Shown piece by piece: positions 33,151 through 43,255 of a DNA stretch of 64,000 nucleotides. How positions within the stretch are numbered: position 1 is the first letter of the stretch; each line of letters opens with the position of its first letter. Location: NCBI RefSeq assembly GCF_024166365.1, contig NC_064835.1, positions 60,554,607 through 60,618,606 of the forward strand, written 5' to 3'. The notes beneath the pieces were generated by a model. It did not search any database. It was given only the letters and a program-made list of their open reading frames with translations, and had not been told where the DNA came from. Position numbers and translations under genes: made by a program. The DNA comes from Elephas maximus indicus. Its lineage: Eukaryota > Chordata > Mammalia > Proboscidea > Elephantidae.

Positions 33151-33350
33151 AGGTCCCTGGGTGATGCAAATGGTTTGTGTTTGACTACTAACCTAAAGGT
33201 TCGCAGTTCAAACCTAAGTCAGTGGCACCTTCGAAGACAGGCCTGGAAGAAAGATTATAGCCAAGAGAGCCCTATGGAGCAATTCTATGCTGTAACACAT
33301 GTGGTTGCTATGAGTCTGAATTGACCCAGCAGCAACGGGTTTGGTTTTGG
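33151..33350 (+). mobile_element. AfroSINE, variant middle domain
   Basis: tRNA-like head (gatgcaaatggtttgtgttt; box B-like ggttcgcagttcaaac), a middle with 'ggcaccttcgaagacaggcc' and the BovB-like tail 'ggttgctatgagtctgaatt' ending cagcaacgggtttgg. The middle differs from the usual 45-bp segment and matches the copy at 14291. Confidence 0.88.
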
Positions 33351-33369
33351 TAATAACCCGGGGAGGGGG

Positions 33370-33525
33370 GGAACCTGTTGCCATCGAGTCAATTCCAACT
33401 CATAGCAATCCTATAGGACAGATTAGAATTGCCCCATAGGGTTACCAAGGATCACCTGCTGGATTCAAACTGCCAACCTTCTGGTTAGCAGCCCAACTCT
33501 TAACCACTGTATCACCAGGTTTTCC
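33370..33525 (-). mobile_element. AfroSINE, HSP type (45-bp deletion)
   Basis: Minus strand. The tail complement 'cgagtcaattccaactcata' is at the left, and 'ggttagcagcccaactctta' (head) at the right. The step from 'agggttaccaagga' straight to 'tcacctgctggattcaaac' shows that the 45-bp middle is absent. Confidence 0.88.
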
Positions 33526-33639
33526 CGTTTTGGTAATACCCAATGTTAATTTGTCCTTCAGAAAAATTATACCAATTTATACACCAGTGGCAAGGATTTG
33601 AGGCCAAGACCTTACGAATAAATAATGTTCATTTGCTTG

Positions 33640-33832
33640 TTATCGTTGTTAGGTGTCGTCAAGTTGATTCCAATCCATAGTGACCTCATTGGACAGAGTA
33701 GAACTGCCCCAGAGCGTTTCCTAAGCAGTAATCTTTATAGGAACAGATTGCCATGTCTTTCTCCCACACCACCTTTCAGTTAGCAGCCAAGCACTTAACA
33801 ATTTTGCAACTATTTGTATAGGGCTCCTTATA
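33640..33832 (-). mobile_element. AfroSINE, long type
   Basis: Minus strand. The tail complement 'aagttgattccaatccatag', the 45-bp middle ('gtaatctttataggaacaga', 'catgtctttctcccac') and the head complement 'ttagcagccaagcacttaac' are all present. Confidence 0.88.
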
Positions 33833-34169
33833 TTGCACCCCTCAGAAACATGGGGTGTGTTGGATGACTGGTTCAGGATTTGAGGATTTTAGATTCTGGC
33901 CATCAATCTCTTTGCATCAGGAGAAAAAGACAAAAAATCAAGTTTAAAACCTACTAGCATAAGTTATACTTGGTATTATGCAGTTTTCTATCATGTTTGT
34001 CAGTCTCTATTTTTGTTATTATATATAATTTTATCTGGATTTTTTACTTATTTCTTAAATAGATTTGCCATAAGCTTTAATTTTTTATTTAACAAATCCT
34101 ATTTTTTAAAGAACCATTGTTGAGGTGAATCTTTTTAATTTTACTGCTTTTAGACGGGAATAATAATAA
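33833..34169. other. No recognised feature
   Basis: AT-rich spacer between an AfroSINE and a BovB. No open frame or repeat that I can name. Confidence 0.45.
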
Positions 34170-35395
34170 AAGGAGTTGCAACAGTTTATCGACAGGGGAC
34201 TGCCAGATTCAGAAGAGGACATGGAACAAGAGATATCATTGCTGTTGTCAGACAAATCTTGGCTGAAAGCAGAGAACACCAGAAAGATGTTTGCCTGTGC
34301 TTTATTGACTATGCAAAGGCATTCAGCTGTGTCGATCATAACAAATTATGGATAACATTGTGAAGAATGGGAATTCAAGAACACTTAAATGTGCTCATGA
34401 GGAACCTGTACATAGACCAAGAGGCAGTTGCTGGAACAGAACAAGGGGATACTGCATGGTTTAAAATCAACAAAGGTGTGCATCAGGGTTGTATTCTTTC
34501 ACAAAACTTATTCAATCTGTATGCTTAGCAAATAATCCAAGAAGCTGAACTATATGAAGAAGGATGTGGCATCAGGATAGGTGGAAGACTCATTAAAAAT
34601 CTGCAATATTCAGATGACACAACCTTGCTTGCCTGAAAGTGAAGAGGACTTGAACCACTTACTGGTGAAGATCAAAGACCAGAGCCTTCAGTATGGATTA
34701 CACCTCAGCATAAAGAAAACAAAAATTCTCACAATTGGACCAATAAGCAAAATTTTGATAAACAGAGAAAAGACTGACATTGTCAAGGATTTCATTTTAC
34801 TTGGATCCATAGTCAATGTCCATGGAAGCAGCAGTCAGGAAATCAAATGACAAATTGTATTGGCCAATTATCTGCCATAGATCTCTTTAAAGTGTTAAAA
34901 AAACAAAGAAGTCACTTTGAGGACTAAAGTGTGCCTGACACAAGCCATGATATTTTCAATTGCCTCATATGCATGTGAAAGCTGGGCAATGAATCAGGAA
35001 AACAGAAGACGAACTGATATCGTTGAATCATAGTGTTGGTGAAGAATATTGACTATACCATGGGCTGCAGAGGAAGGAACAAGTCTGTCTTAGAAGAAAT
35101 ACAGCCAGAGTGCTACTTGGAAGCAAGGACACTGAGGCTTCATCTCACATATTTTGGACAGGTTATCAGGAGGAACCACCGCCTGGAAAATGATGTCAAG
35201 CTTGGTTATGTAGAAGGTCAACGAAAAAGAGGAAGGCCCTCAATGAGATGGATTGACAAGAGTGGCTGCAACAATGGGCTCGAACATAACAATTGTGAAG
35301 ATGGCGCAGGACCAGGCAGCGTTTTGTTCTGTTTACAGAGGATCAGCATGAGTCAGAACCAACTCAATGACACCTAACAGCAACTACAATAATAA
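34170..35395 (+). mobile_element. RTE/BovB LINE, 3' 1.2 kb
   Basis: Begins in the RT domain ('ttgcaacagtttatcgacag'). Pieces include FALLTMQRHSA-type palm sequence near 34300, the decayed active-site box ('tattcagatgacacaacctt' near 34607, first residue Ser instead of Ala), and a frame from 34581 with LPESEEDLNHLLVKIKDQSLQYGLHLSIKKTK split over the BovB connection region. The C-terminus has KRGRPSMRWID near 35230. The tail 'cagcatgagtcagaacca' ends near 35370. Several frameshifts; not functional. Confidence 0.85.
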
Positions 35396-37017
35396 CAAAA
35401 TTATTTTAATAGTAAAAGTTTTTTTTTCTAATTGAGCTTACTTGTTTTATTTCTAATTGAGCTTTAGAAAGAGGTGACAACATATGCAAATGTTGCTTAA
35501 GTCTGAGTTTAGAGAGGAGTGTCTATTTTTTATGTTATTCCTCCTTTCTCTTCTGTTTTGAAAAAAAAAAAGACTCATACTCATCCCACATCTTCTACGC
35601 TTTTTCATGTATACTCTCCTTGTAATATCTCCCAGATAGATACCCTAAGTTACTATCAGCCCCTACCCGCGCTGTTACTGATTTCCACCTCAAGAGCAAA
35701 CAACTGCTGCAACCCTGTAGAACAATTCTGTCCCCATGGATGTCAGTGGACCCAGCACTCTCTCTCAACCCCAATGCAACCTCTTCTCTTGCAGTTGTCA
35801 TAGAAAATGTCTACTCCCAACCGGTTTAGTAAAACAAAATAATTGATTTCAAGGCTTTTCGTGACTAGCTTCTTGCCCTAAAACTAACAGAGACAGTCTC
35901 TGGCTCATTAGTTCCCTACAGGCATGCTGATGCCTGTCTCCCTTTAATTAGCAAAGTCTTTGCATAGGAGCTCTGCAGACATACCTCAGCCTCTGCCCTT
36001 CATCTGGCTTAGCAGACCCATGGCCAGCCGCCAGTACCTCCTCCTGTTCAGCGGGGTCTTACAGCACAGCAGAACACCATGAGGAGCAAGAACCAGCATG
36101 GAAAATGGTTGGAGACAGATGAATGTTGTGTGTGGCTGGAGAAATAACATCCATTATAACAGTTACAGTCGCTGTTGTAAATTGGAAGTGCTAACAACAG
36201 GCCAAATAGAGTGACTAGACATAAAACTCATAGCGTAGTATTTAAGTGTCATCTGCCCTTCCCTTCCTCCCCTGCTTCCTATCATTATTATCAATTACTA
36301 TTGTTGTTTTGTGTTGAGAAGATTTACAGTTTGATGTTTGCTGCCCCATCGCTGCCTCCATGCCTCACACCACCTTTCTAAAATCAACTATTTTCATTCA
36401 ACTCAATCCAGTTTAATATATAGGTATTGATTATCCACTCTGTGTCAAACACTGCCTGGAAGAGGGTGCTAAGAAATGAATAGTTGAATAGCATGGTTCT
36501 TGCCATTGGGAAACTGACAATCTAATAGGAAAGAGATGGAATGCATGCCTGACAGTTTGCCTTGCCAAAGGATGGCTGAGGAAGGGAGCGGATGCTTAGT
36601 GGGAACTCTGTCAACACAGAGGATGGAGAAGGGGAGCCTCAACACCAGTGGTTATGGGACCTGCATGCAGCTGCCTTCCCTTTCCCTGCCAACCGCAATA
36701 GTTTGTCTCTTCAGCCAACTGGCTTCAGAATTTAAGGGCAGCTGGACATAATGGCAATGGGTTTGGTTTTTTGTTTGAACGTAAGTGAGCCCTGGGATTC
36801 TATTGGAAATTGGACTAAGAGGACAATAGAATGAGGCAGGCTTCCTCTGGCAGGCCGGAACCTGTTGGGCAAGCAGTGTGGGAGCCCAGAGAGAGGGCCA
36901 AAGCAGAGGAACTGGGTAGAATCTGGTGCTCACAGATCTGAGACTGAAGGTGGACATTGCCCCACGCCTATGTGTGAGGGGGTGTCCCTGATTTACAAAT
37001 GGGTGGTGGTGGTGGTA
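35396..37017. other. Mostly unrecognised; L2 fragment near 36425
   Basis: At 36425-36560 the minus strand resembles the L2 3' end (+ strand 'ttatccactctgtgtcaaac', 'tgacaatctaataggaaag'). The rest has short open frames without motifs. The purine/pyrimidine balance is normal. No exon could be supported. Confidence 0.45.
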
Positions 37018-37213
37018 GCTGTTTGCCATCAAGTCAATTCTGATTCATAGTGACCCTGTAGGACAGGGTAGGACTGCCCCATAGGGTTTCCCAGGCTGTA
37101 ATCTTTACAGGAGCAGATGCCAGGTCTTTTCTCCTGCAAGTGGCTGGTGGGTTTGAACTGCCAACTTTTCGATTAGCAGCTGAGCACTTAAGTACTGCAC
37201 CCCTGGGGCTTCT
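37018..37213 (-). mobile_element. AfroSINE, long type
   Basis: Minus strand with all parts: tail complement 'catcaagtcaattctgattc', middle 'ctgtaatctttacaggagca', and head complement 'ttagcagctgagcacttaag' to gcacccctggggct. Preceded by a (GGT)n-like run. Confidence 0.9.
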
Positions 37214-37384
37214 ACAAAAGATCTAGAAGGAGCCAAAGGATGAGCTAGGTCTCCCCACCCCTGAGGCTGGAAGAGAACAGGAAGACTAGAAGGCTTCCTT
37301 GCAGTATCACAGCAGAACTCTGACAACCTCCAGCTTCTACAATACAAGTATGTGGGAAGAGGCGGGCGGACAGGGTTAACTCTA

Positions 37385-37740
37385 ACCTAAACCCCCGACG
37401 CACACTTCTTCGGTGATCTGGGGAATCCCCCAACTCATAGAGACCACCTGCACAGGGGAAGAAACTACTGCCCACTCCTGCACCAGCCCCATGATCATTG
37501 GGGATCTGACTGTTGTAATCCATAGAGTTTTCAATGGCTGATTTTTGGAAGTAGATCACCAGACTTTTATTCCTAGTCTAGCTTTGGAAGCTCTGCTGAA
37601 ACCTGTTCTGCATCATAGCAACGCATGAGCCTCCACCGACGGATGGGTGGTGGCTGCACATGAGGTGCACTGGTCAGGAATTAAACCAGGTTTATGGCGT
37701 GAAAGGGGAAAATTCTACAACCAAACCACCAGTGACCTTG
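37385..37740 (-). mobile_element. tRNA-Gly-headed SINE with BovB-like body
   Basis: On the minus strand the 5' end (37735-37665) is a decayed tRNA-Gly: 'cactggtggtttggttgtag', 'aattttcccctttcacgcc', 'ggtttaattcctgaccagtg'. Box A and box B are recognisable but mutated, so it is not a live tRNA gene. The body ('tgctatgatgcagaacaggt', 'ttcagcagagcttccaaag', 'atctacttccaaaaatcag', 'ccattgaaaactctatgg') resembles the 5' UTR of BovB at 59830-59950 and 28670-28800. The far end has ctatgagttgggg, close to the BovB tail. Confidence 0.7.
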
Positions 37741-38600
37741 GGAGATCTCTAAATGCCCACTGTTTAGAATACTCGAATCACCAGACCTGAGCCCTGATGA
37801 CCCAATAAAGAAATTTACAACCTATCCAAGGATACTCAGCAGCCAGAGAGGAAGAGGGAGCTAAACAATCAGAAAATGTGATCAGACAAGAGATTTGCTG
37901 AGTTAGATAACATACGACAATAATAAGTGTCCTTAAGGAGATTGAAGTGCATAAAAAGAAAACCATGAATTTTAGTAGCTAAACAAAAACATTTGAGCTA
38001 AAATATTCAGCAGCAGCTATTAAAAAAAAAAAAGCAGCAGCTATAAAAAAAATAGTAAATGACTCAAAGGAATGGCTTAATCGCACTTTAGAAAAGAGAT
38101 ACAAAAAAATTAAACAAAATATTCACAAATTTAATCAAACAACGTATTAAAGGAAGGATACATCCTCTAAGCAAGCAGAATACATGCCAGAAGTGCAAGG
38201 GTGGGTCAATGTTTGAGTCAGTATTGAGAAGTCTATCCACTTAATCCATTATGTTAACAAATTAGTGGGAAAAAAAAATACACAATTATATCAACAGAGC
38301 CTAGAAAAAGGCATTTAAGAACAAGAAATTATGAGACAGTCCTACTAAACTTTAAAGTAATGTAAAGTAGAAAGAAACTATTTAAACATAATAAAGACTA
38401 TTTAGCAATTAATTGCTTTTTTTTTTTTAAAGCAATTAACAACATATGTTATCCTAAATGGTAGAAAACTAAAACCATCTTAAGTTCAGAAACTGTATGG
38501 AAATACTTGCTACCGCCATTTTTATATATGCTGTTGGTATAGGAACAGACAAGTGGGTCAGTGGGACAGACTAAAGAATTTAAATATTAAATAACATGTA
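37741..38600 (+). pseudogene. Old L1 ORF2 relic
   Basis: From about 38110 the sequence follows L1 ORF2 RT: 'gccagaagtgcaagggtggg', 'tatccacttaatccattatg', 'cagagcctagaaaaaggca', corresponding to PGMQGWFN ... INVIHHINK ... DAEKAF in the intact copy. It is badly decayed. The part before 38110 is A-rich and may be more L1, but I cannot name it. A short duplication of agcagcagctat with A runs lies at 38008-38050. Confidence 0.6.
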
Positions 38601-38713
38601 TTTGGAAATGTAATCTCTGATAAGGACAATGGTTTAATTCACCAGGAAAATGAATACTAGTGATGGTCTCTGTGGGGAAGACAATAACTTAAGAACTCAT
38701 AGGACAGGCTGAG

Positions 38714-38868
38714 GAAACCCTGATAGTGTAGTGGTTAAGAGCTATGTCTGCTTACCAAAAGGTCGGCAGTTCGAATCCACCGGGCACTCCTTGAAAACTC
38801 TATGGGGCAGTTCTGCTCTGCCCTATAGAGTCGCTATGAGTTGGGATCGACTTGACAGCAACGGGTTT
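38714..38868 (+). mobile_element. AfroSINE, HSP type
   Basis: Well-preserved short AfroSINE: box A-like agtggttaagagct, box B-like cagttcgaatccacc, then 'ggcactccttgaaaactcta' without the 45-bp middle, and the tail 'gtcgctatgagttgggatcg'. Flanked by a 13-bp duplication, aggacaggctgag (38701-38713) and aggacaggcagag (38869-38881). Confidence 0.93.
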
Positions 38869-38924
38869 AGGACAGGCAGAGGGAAAACCTGATCCTAGAA
38901 AAGTTTATCAATCCAGGTGGCTCT

Positions 38925-38982
38925 TCAAGTGAGTGTGTGTATGTGTGTGTGAGTGTGTGTGTGAGAGAGAGAGAGAGAAAGC
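38925..38982 (+). repeat. (TG)n/(GA)n microsatellite
   Basis: gtgagtgtgtgtatgtgtg followed by further TG units and then a (GA) run. Simple repeat with no further role seen. Confidence 0.9.
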
Positions 38983-39486
38983 ACATACCTGTATGTGAAC
39001 ATTACTGTCTTTGTAAACCATCTGAGAACCCAGACAGAAATTGAGATAAGTATTGGGGTCCAGGCCGATCTGAACTGTAGTAACATTGGACTTTGAAATG
39101 GACTTGCTATAACTAGCTGTTGAGTGTTGAAGCGAGATGGTACTACCAGCTATGAGGAAATGGGCACAGGAACAAGGAACCTAGGCAAGTCCCATCCACT
39201 TATCAGGGCCAGGAGCGCAGTTCATCACATGCGGCTTAGTAAAGCTTTCACATGAATTTAGGACTCTGGTTTAGAAACCACATAGAAACTTGTTTTCAGT
39301 CCACAGGAAGTTCTCCCCACCCAGAAGGATCAATCATCCCCTTTACCTCTGTCGAGAAGTGGAGCTGGTGTCTGATGAAGTCCTCACAGGGGCAAAGTGG
39401 AACAAGACTTTTGTCCTCTTCTCCATGCAGCTGAGCTGTCCTGGACTGAAGATTAGGTAACATTTGGTGTATACTACATGGTATGG
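38983..39486. other. No recognised feature
   Basis: About 500 bases with no open frame of note and no repeat I can name. Confidence 0.45.
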
Positions 39487-39693
39487 AGAGGAGACCTGAT
39501 GGCGCAGCTCTTGAGTGCTCAGCTGCTAACCAAAAGGTGAACGGTTCAAATCCACCAGCCACTCTAGGGAAGAATGATGGGGCAGTCTGCTTCTGTAAAG
39601 ACTACAGCCTTGGAAGCCCTATGGGGCAGTTCTACTCTATCCTATAGGATTGCTGTGAGTTGCAATCAACTCCACGGCAAAGGGTTTCTTTTG
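39487..39693 (+). mobile_element. AfroSINE, long type
   Basis: Full-length: head 'gacctgatggcgcagctctt', box B-like ggttcaaatccacc, the 45-base middle from 'tagggaagaatgatggggca' to actacagcc, then 'ttggaagccctatggggca' and the tail 'ttgctgtgagttgcaatcaa'. It gives the reference for the 45-bp gap in the HSP copies. Confidence 0.93.
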
Positions 39694-39744
39694 GACATGG
39701 TGTGGCACCTTCCAGGACTTCAGACTGCTAGTCCCTCTTGCAAT

Positions 39745-40310
39745 AGTAATTGCACAAATGTTTATTTAGTGCCTACTGAGTGCCAGGCCCTGTTCTAGGC
39801 AGTGAAACGGCCAGCAAGGCCCCATACACCTGGAGCTTATCTCCTAGTTGGTGAAAGAGGTACTTAAGTTAACAAATAATGAGCAAGATAATTTAGATAA
39901 TGACATTACTATGAGGAAGGAAGTGCGGGGGGAGGGACAGGTGACAGAATAGAATACATTAAAAAAATTTTTTTTAATACATTAGGTGGGGTAATTAGAC
40001 ATGCCTCTCACAGGTGCTGAGCTGAGACCTGTGTAGCAAGAGTCAGCCATGCAAGGATCTAAGGAGAGAGCATTCCAGGCACATGGAACAGCTCTGCAAA
40101 GACCCTGAGGCTAGGATAAGTGTGACAGCCACAGGAACGGTCCGTGTGGCTGGGTCTTACTGGGCTAGGTGGAGAGTGGCATGAACTTGAAGAGAGACAG
40201 ATGGGCAGGGGAAAATCAGAAAGAGCCTTGAAGGCCAAAGTAAGGGGTGTAGATGTTATTCTAAGTTAGCAAGGTAGCCTTTGTGGGGCTTTAAGCAAAG
40301 TGACATCGCG
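39745..40310 (-). mobile_element. L2 LINE 3' fragment plus unnamed old repeat
   Basis: The left part (39750-39860) is the antisense L2 3' end: 'tgtttatttagtgcctactg', 'gtgccaggccctgttctagg', 'tggagcttatctcctagt'. The right part ('agagcattccaggcacatgg', 'gcaaagaccctgaggctag', 'gagccttgaaggccaaag') is a familiar old mammalian repeat whose family I cannot fix. A related stretch lies at 49285-49470. Confidence 0.55.
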
Positions 40311-40339
40311 GAATGTATAAAACCTGGGTCTAGAATAGT

Positions 40340-40620
40340 CTCCTTTTCACTCTTAGCCTCTTCCCATCGCTAACACCTTCTTCAGGCCTCTCCACGGATA
40401 TGATTTTCTGCGCTCTTCTCTGATATTCCCCATTGTCTGTGTTAGTCGCCCCCTCCCCCCCGCTCCTTCAGCACCCTGTACTCATCATAATCCTGTTGGT
40501 TTTGTGCGGTGAATTGCCTGTTCCTCACTCACTAGATTGGAAACCTTGCCCCTGCTGTATCCCCAGTTCCCAGCACAATACCTAGTTCGATAGATCAACA
40601 AGCACTACAACATTGGATGA
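40340..40620 (+). mobile_element. L2 LINE 3' end
   Basis: Sense L2 3' UTR: 'ttgcctgttcctcactcact', agattggaaaccttgcccc, 'tgctgtatccccagttccca', gcacaatacctagttcg. Diverged. It lies just upstream of the TACR1 5' flank. Confidence 0.6.
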
Positions 40621-40784
40621 GCTGGTAAATGTTTATGCTTTCCGTTTTCTTAGCCACTCCTCGCCCCTCGTCCCCAAGCATGAGTAAAGTTCCTTTTGAA
40701 AATGTCAGCCTGCTGCCACCAGACCGGAAAAAGAGCTTTATACTGCTTCGGAGGAATATTTTAAGGTGGAGACTCATTCATTCA

Positions 40785-40885
40785 TTCATTTTCTCTCTCT
40801 CCGTCTCTCTGTCTGCCTCCCTCTCTGTCTCTCTCTCTCTCTCTGTCTCTCTCTCGCAAACACACACACACATACACACAACTTT
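40785..40885 (+). repeat. (CT)n-(CA)n microsatellite
   Basis: tctctctctccgtctctctg and further CT-rich units up to about 40855, then a (CA) run ending cacacacatacacacaac. Simple repeat about 1.8 kb upstream of the TATA box. Confidence 0.9.
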
Positions 40886-42600
40886 CCGCTCAGCACCGCG
40901 AGGTGGTATGAGAGACCCAAAGTGGAGAAGGCTTGGGCACAGCGTCAGTGCCCCCTCCATCTTACTCCCTTCCACAAAGAGGATCTCCTACGTCGTTCCT
41001 CTAAATAAGCAGGCGCTCTTTTTTCAAGGTATGCCTGGAATTTTCTCTTTAGAGTTTAGGGACTTCTTGGAGGACAGGGGCAGAGAAAGGTGTGGTTCCT
41101 ACAAACACTGAAACCCCAGGCTTCAAGAAAACCAGAGTGAACTAGGAGATGCCTCGCACTCAGGAGGGGATCCCGTTTTAGCCCGGCCTAAACCCAGCAC
41201 AATAAATTTCCGATCCTTAAAGCGCTTCTTGCTGGATTCTCTGAGCGCTCGCTGCAGAGGAGCGCAACCAGACATGGCTAGTGCGTAAACGTCGCTCCCG
41301 GGAGGATGCTTGTGTGCGCCAACCCAAACCTCCGCGTCGGGATAGTGCGGGCCATCTCCACTGGAGTTCAGCAGTTCCGAGACCCCTCAGTGGAAGGGTG
41401 GGAGAGGGAGGCCGGGGAGAGGGATGCCTTGGCCCCAAAATAACTCCTGCCATTCAATTCCGCAGCTGAACTGCGTCTCTCACCGCAACCCGGCTGGAAC
41501 GCGCTCGGAAGCTCAGCCCATCTTGGCTTCTCCAAAACGGTTGGCACCGATTTGCGAGCCCTTCACCACCTCTGCCCAGTGTCTGGCACTAGTTCTGCCG
41601 TTTGAAATGGCCTTGGACTTGGAGACGAGGCCTCGAAGCCCGCCGAGGGCGGAGCGGGAGGGAGAGGACGAGTAGAGAGGACAGACTGTCTCCAGTCCCT
41701 AGGTAAACCTGGGAGGGAGACGGGGAAGAGTTCCGCACACCACTCCCAGCCTCGCTCTGACCCGCGGCCTCCGGGGACATAGAGGCAGAGGCTGCCAGTT
41801 TCCCTGGCGGCGAGCTCGAGGCCGCAGTGTGTGCCGGCGGAGAGCCCAGAGCTGCGCGTCTGGACAACAAGCTGCTTAAAGGTGGCTCCTGAGCTCACCA
41901 AGCTTCGTAGGGAGACTAGCCCAGTTGCCAGTGCCTGGAAGAAGGGCTCAGTCGGAGGGTTCAGCCCGAACTTCTGGAATGAGAGGTCAAGGCACAAGGG
42001 TGGTTGGGAGAGGTGTCCCCACACTTAGATCCCATCGCTGCTTCCTAGGATAACCTACCTGCTGCGGAAAGAAACTGGGGATTTGAGGGGGAGGAAAGTG
42101 TTTCCTAATCACAATACCAGGAAAGTTGTTTTCCGGGCACCTGGAATCAGACGTCCTCTCCTCTCGCTTCTAGGTAGTAGCCGGAACGAGCCTACGGTGC
42201 ACTCTGGCTGGAGCGCGGCGCGAAGCGCAGCGTTGGCACGTCGCCCCCACAGTTGCCTGACTCCCATTTCCACAGGCAGGCGCCTCTGCAGAGCTGTCGC
42301 AGCGCTCCGGGCCGCGCTCCCTAAATGTCTTCCTTCCCAGCTGTTTCTCAAATCCATCCTTTACCCCAGCACCCCATGAGCAACTGTGGTTTCAGCTGCG
42401 GACCCCATCTGGCGCAGTTACTCCAGGGCCACCTACCGCCCCCTCGCGGAGTGCTTGGGGCCACCCGGCTGACAGGCTCCTAAGCAGGTAGCGGTAAAAG
42501 GCGTGGTGGCTGCAGTGGTGGGGTGAGACAGTTGCCAACAGCTGGTGCAGCTGCCGCGCTGCGCACAGGGACTGGCGAGTGAGCATTCTAGGTACTGCCC
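40886..42600. other. TACR1 5' flanking region
   Basis: Unique, repeat-free and increasingly GC- and CpG-rich DNA leading to the TACR1 promoter. Several open frames on both strands are by-products of the GC content and have no recognisable domains. No splice-bounded upstream exon can be shown. Absence of SINE and LINE insertions over 1.7 kb contrasts with the rest of the window and fits a constrained regulatory region. Confidence 0.55.
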
Positions 42601-42604
42601 CTTC

Positions 42605-42660
42605 CCGGTGACGTCTCTGTAGCGGGTTATAAAAGCCTCAAGCGCAACGCCTGCCGAGGT
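42605..42660 (+). promoter_or_regulatory. TACR1: TACR1 core promoter (CRE-like site, TATA box)
   Basis: TATAAAAG lies at 42628-42635. About 20 bases upstream is TGACGTCT (42609-42616), one base from the cAMP-response element TGACGTCA. With usual TATA spacing, transcription would start near 42657-42660, giving a leader of about 600 bases before the ATG. The receptor gene is known to respond to cAMP and inflammatory signals in other mammals; that these sites mediate it here is inference. Confidence 0.65.
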
Positions 42661-43255
42661 TCTGCTAACTCCCGAGCTCAGCAGGACCGGAGGCAAGAGG
42701 CGCCTGCGAAGCTGCAAGCGGCGGCGGCAGCGGCGGCAGCGAAAGCAAAGGAAAAATCTCCAGCTGCACACGGGACCCTCTCCCGGACATAGACTCAGAA
42801 CTTTTACAGATCTCTCTGTGACGGATCCCCCTGGTCCCAAGTACTTACGCAGCACAGAGCTTGGCGTTTCCCGCTGCAGGAAGCGGGAGTAGGGGCTGCC
42901 AGGAGCAGCAGGTGCAGAAAGGCAGGGTTCTCCTGCCGCTTGGAATCGCGACTCCTGAATTTCTTGTCCTCTCAACGCAGGAGAGACGCTCTCCCCAAAT
43001 TTCTGAACTCCAAATGCTTCTCGAGGCTTGAAATTGGAGGAATTCAGAGCCACGAGGGGCAGGCAGACAGCGCATCCAGAAGCGTTTATTTTCTGAGCGC
43101 CAAGTCTCCTGCTTGCAAGGAGAGAGTTCTGCCCAGAAAGAGCCTTCCACCCTCCTGTCTCCGTTAAGCAAGCCTCCGAACCTCAGGCGGCGGCACAGGG
43201 CCCTGCTGCAAAGGGGGTGTGTGCACAGAGGAAGACTTAGCCGCCTAGCAGCGGA
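42657..43255 (+). other. TACR1: TACR1 5' UTR (predicted)
   Basis: Leader from the predicted start to the ATG. It contains a (GGC)-rich stretch (about 42716-42740, 'gcggcggcagcggcggcag'), and one upstream ATG at 43014 opening a 5-codon ORF that stops before the main start. The main ATG context is gcggaATGg (G at -3 and +4), strong by Kozak rules. The true start site was not determined. Confidence 0.6.
43014..43031 (+). promoter_or_regulatory. Short upstream ORF in TACR1 leader
   Basis: ATG CTT CTC GAG GCT TGA: five codons and a stop, ending 224 bases before the receptor ATG. It is the only ATG I found in the predicted leader, and its context (C at -3, C at +4) is weak, so most ribosomes would pass it. 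Any effect on translation is inference. Confidence 0.5.

Noticed and set aside
36536-37050. Short overlapping open frames that could be an exon
   Set aside because: No protein similarity seen, no consistent splice sites, and partial overlap with an AfroSINE on the right.
37660-37740. Possible tRNA-Gly gene, minus strand
   Set aside because: Stems and box B are mutated and it continues directly into a SINE body, so it is a SINE head and not a working tRNA.
40629-41111. Plus-strand open frame of 160 codons upstream of TACR1
   Set aside because: Runs through a CT/CA microsatellite (SVSLSLSVSLS-type product), with no domain and no splice context.
41563-43053. Several minus-strand open frames in the TACR1 flank and leader
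   Set aside because: GC-rich DNA produces long chance ORFs on both strands; no recognisable motif, and they overlap the promoter and leader.
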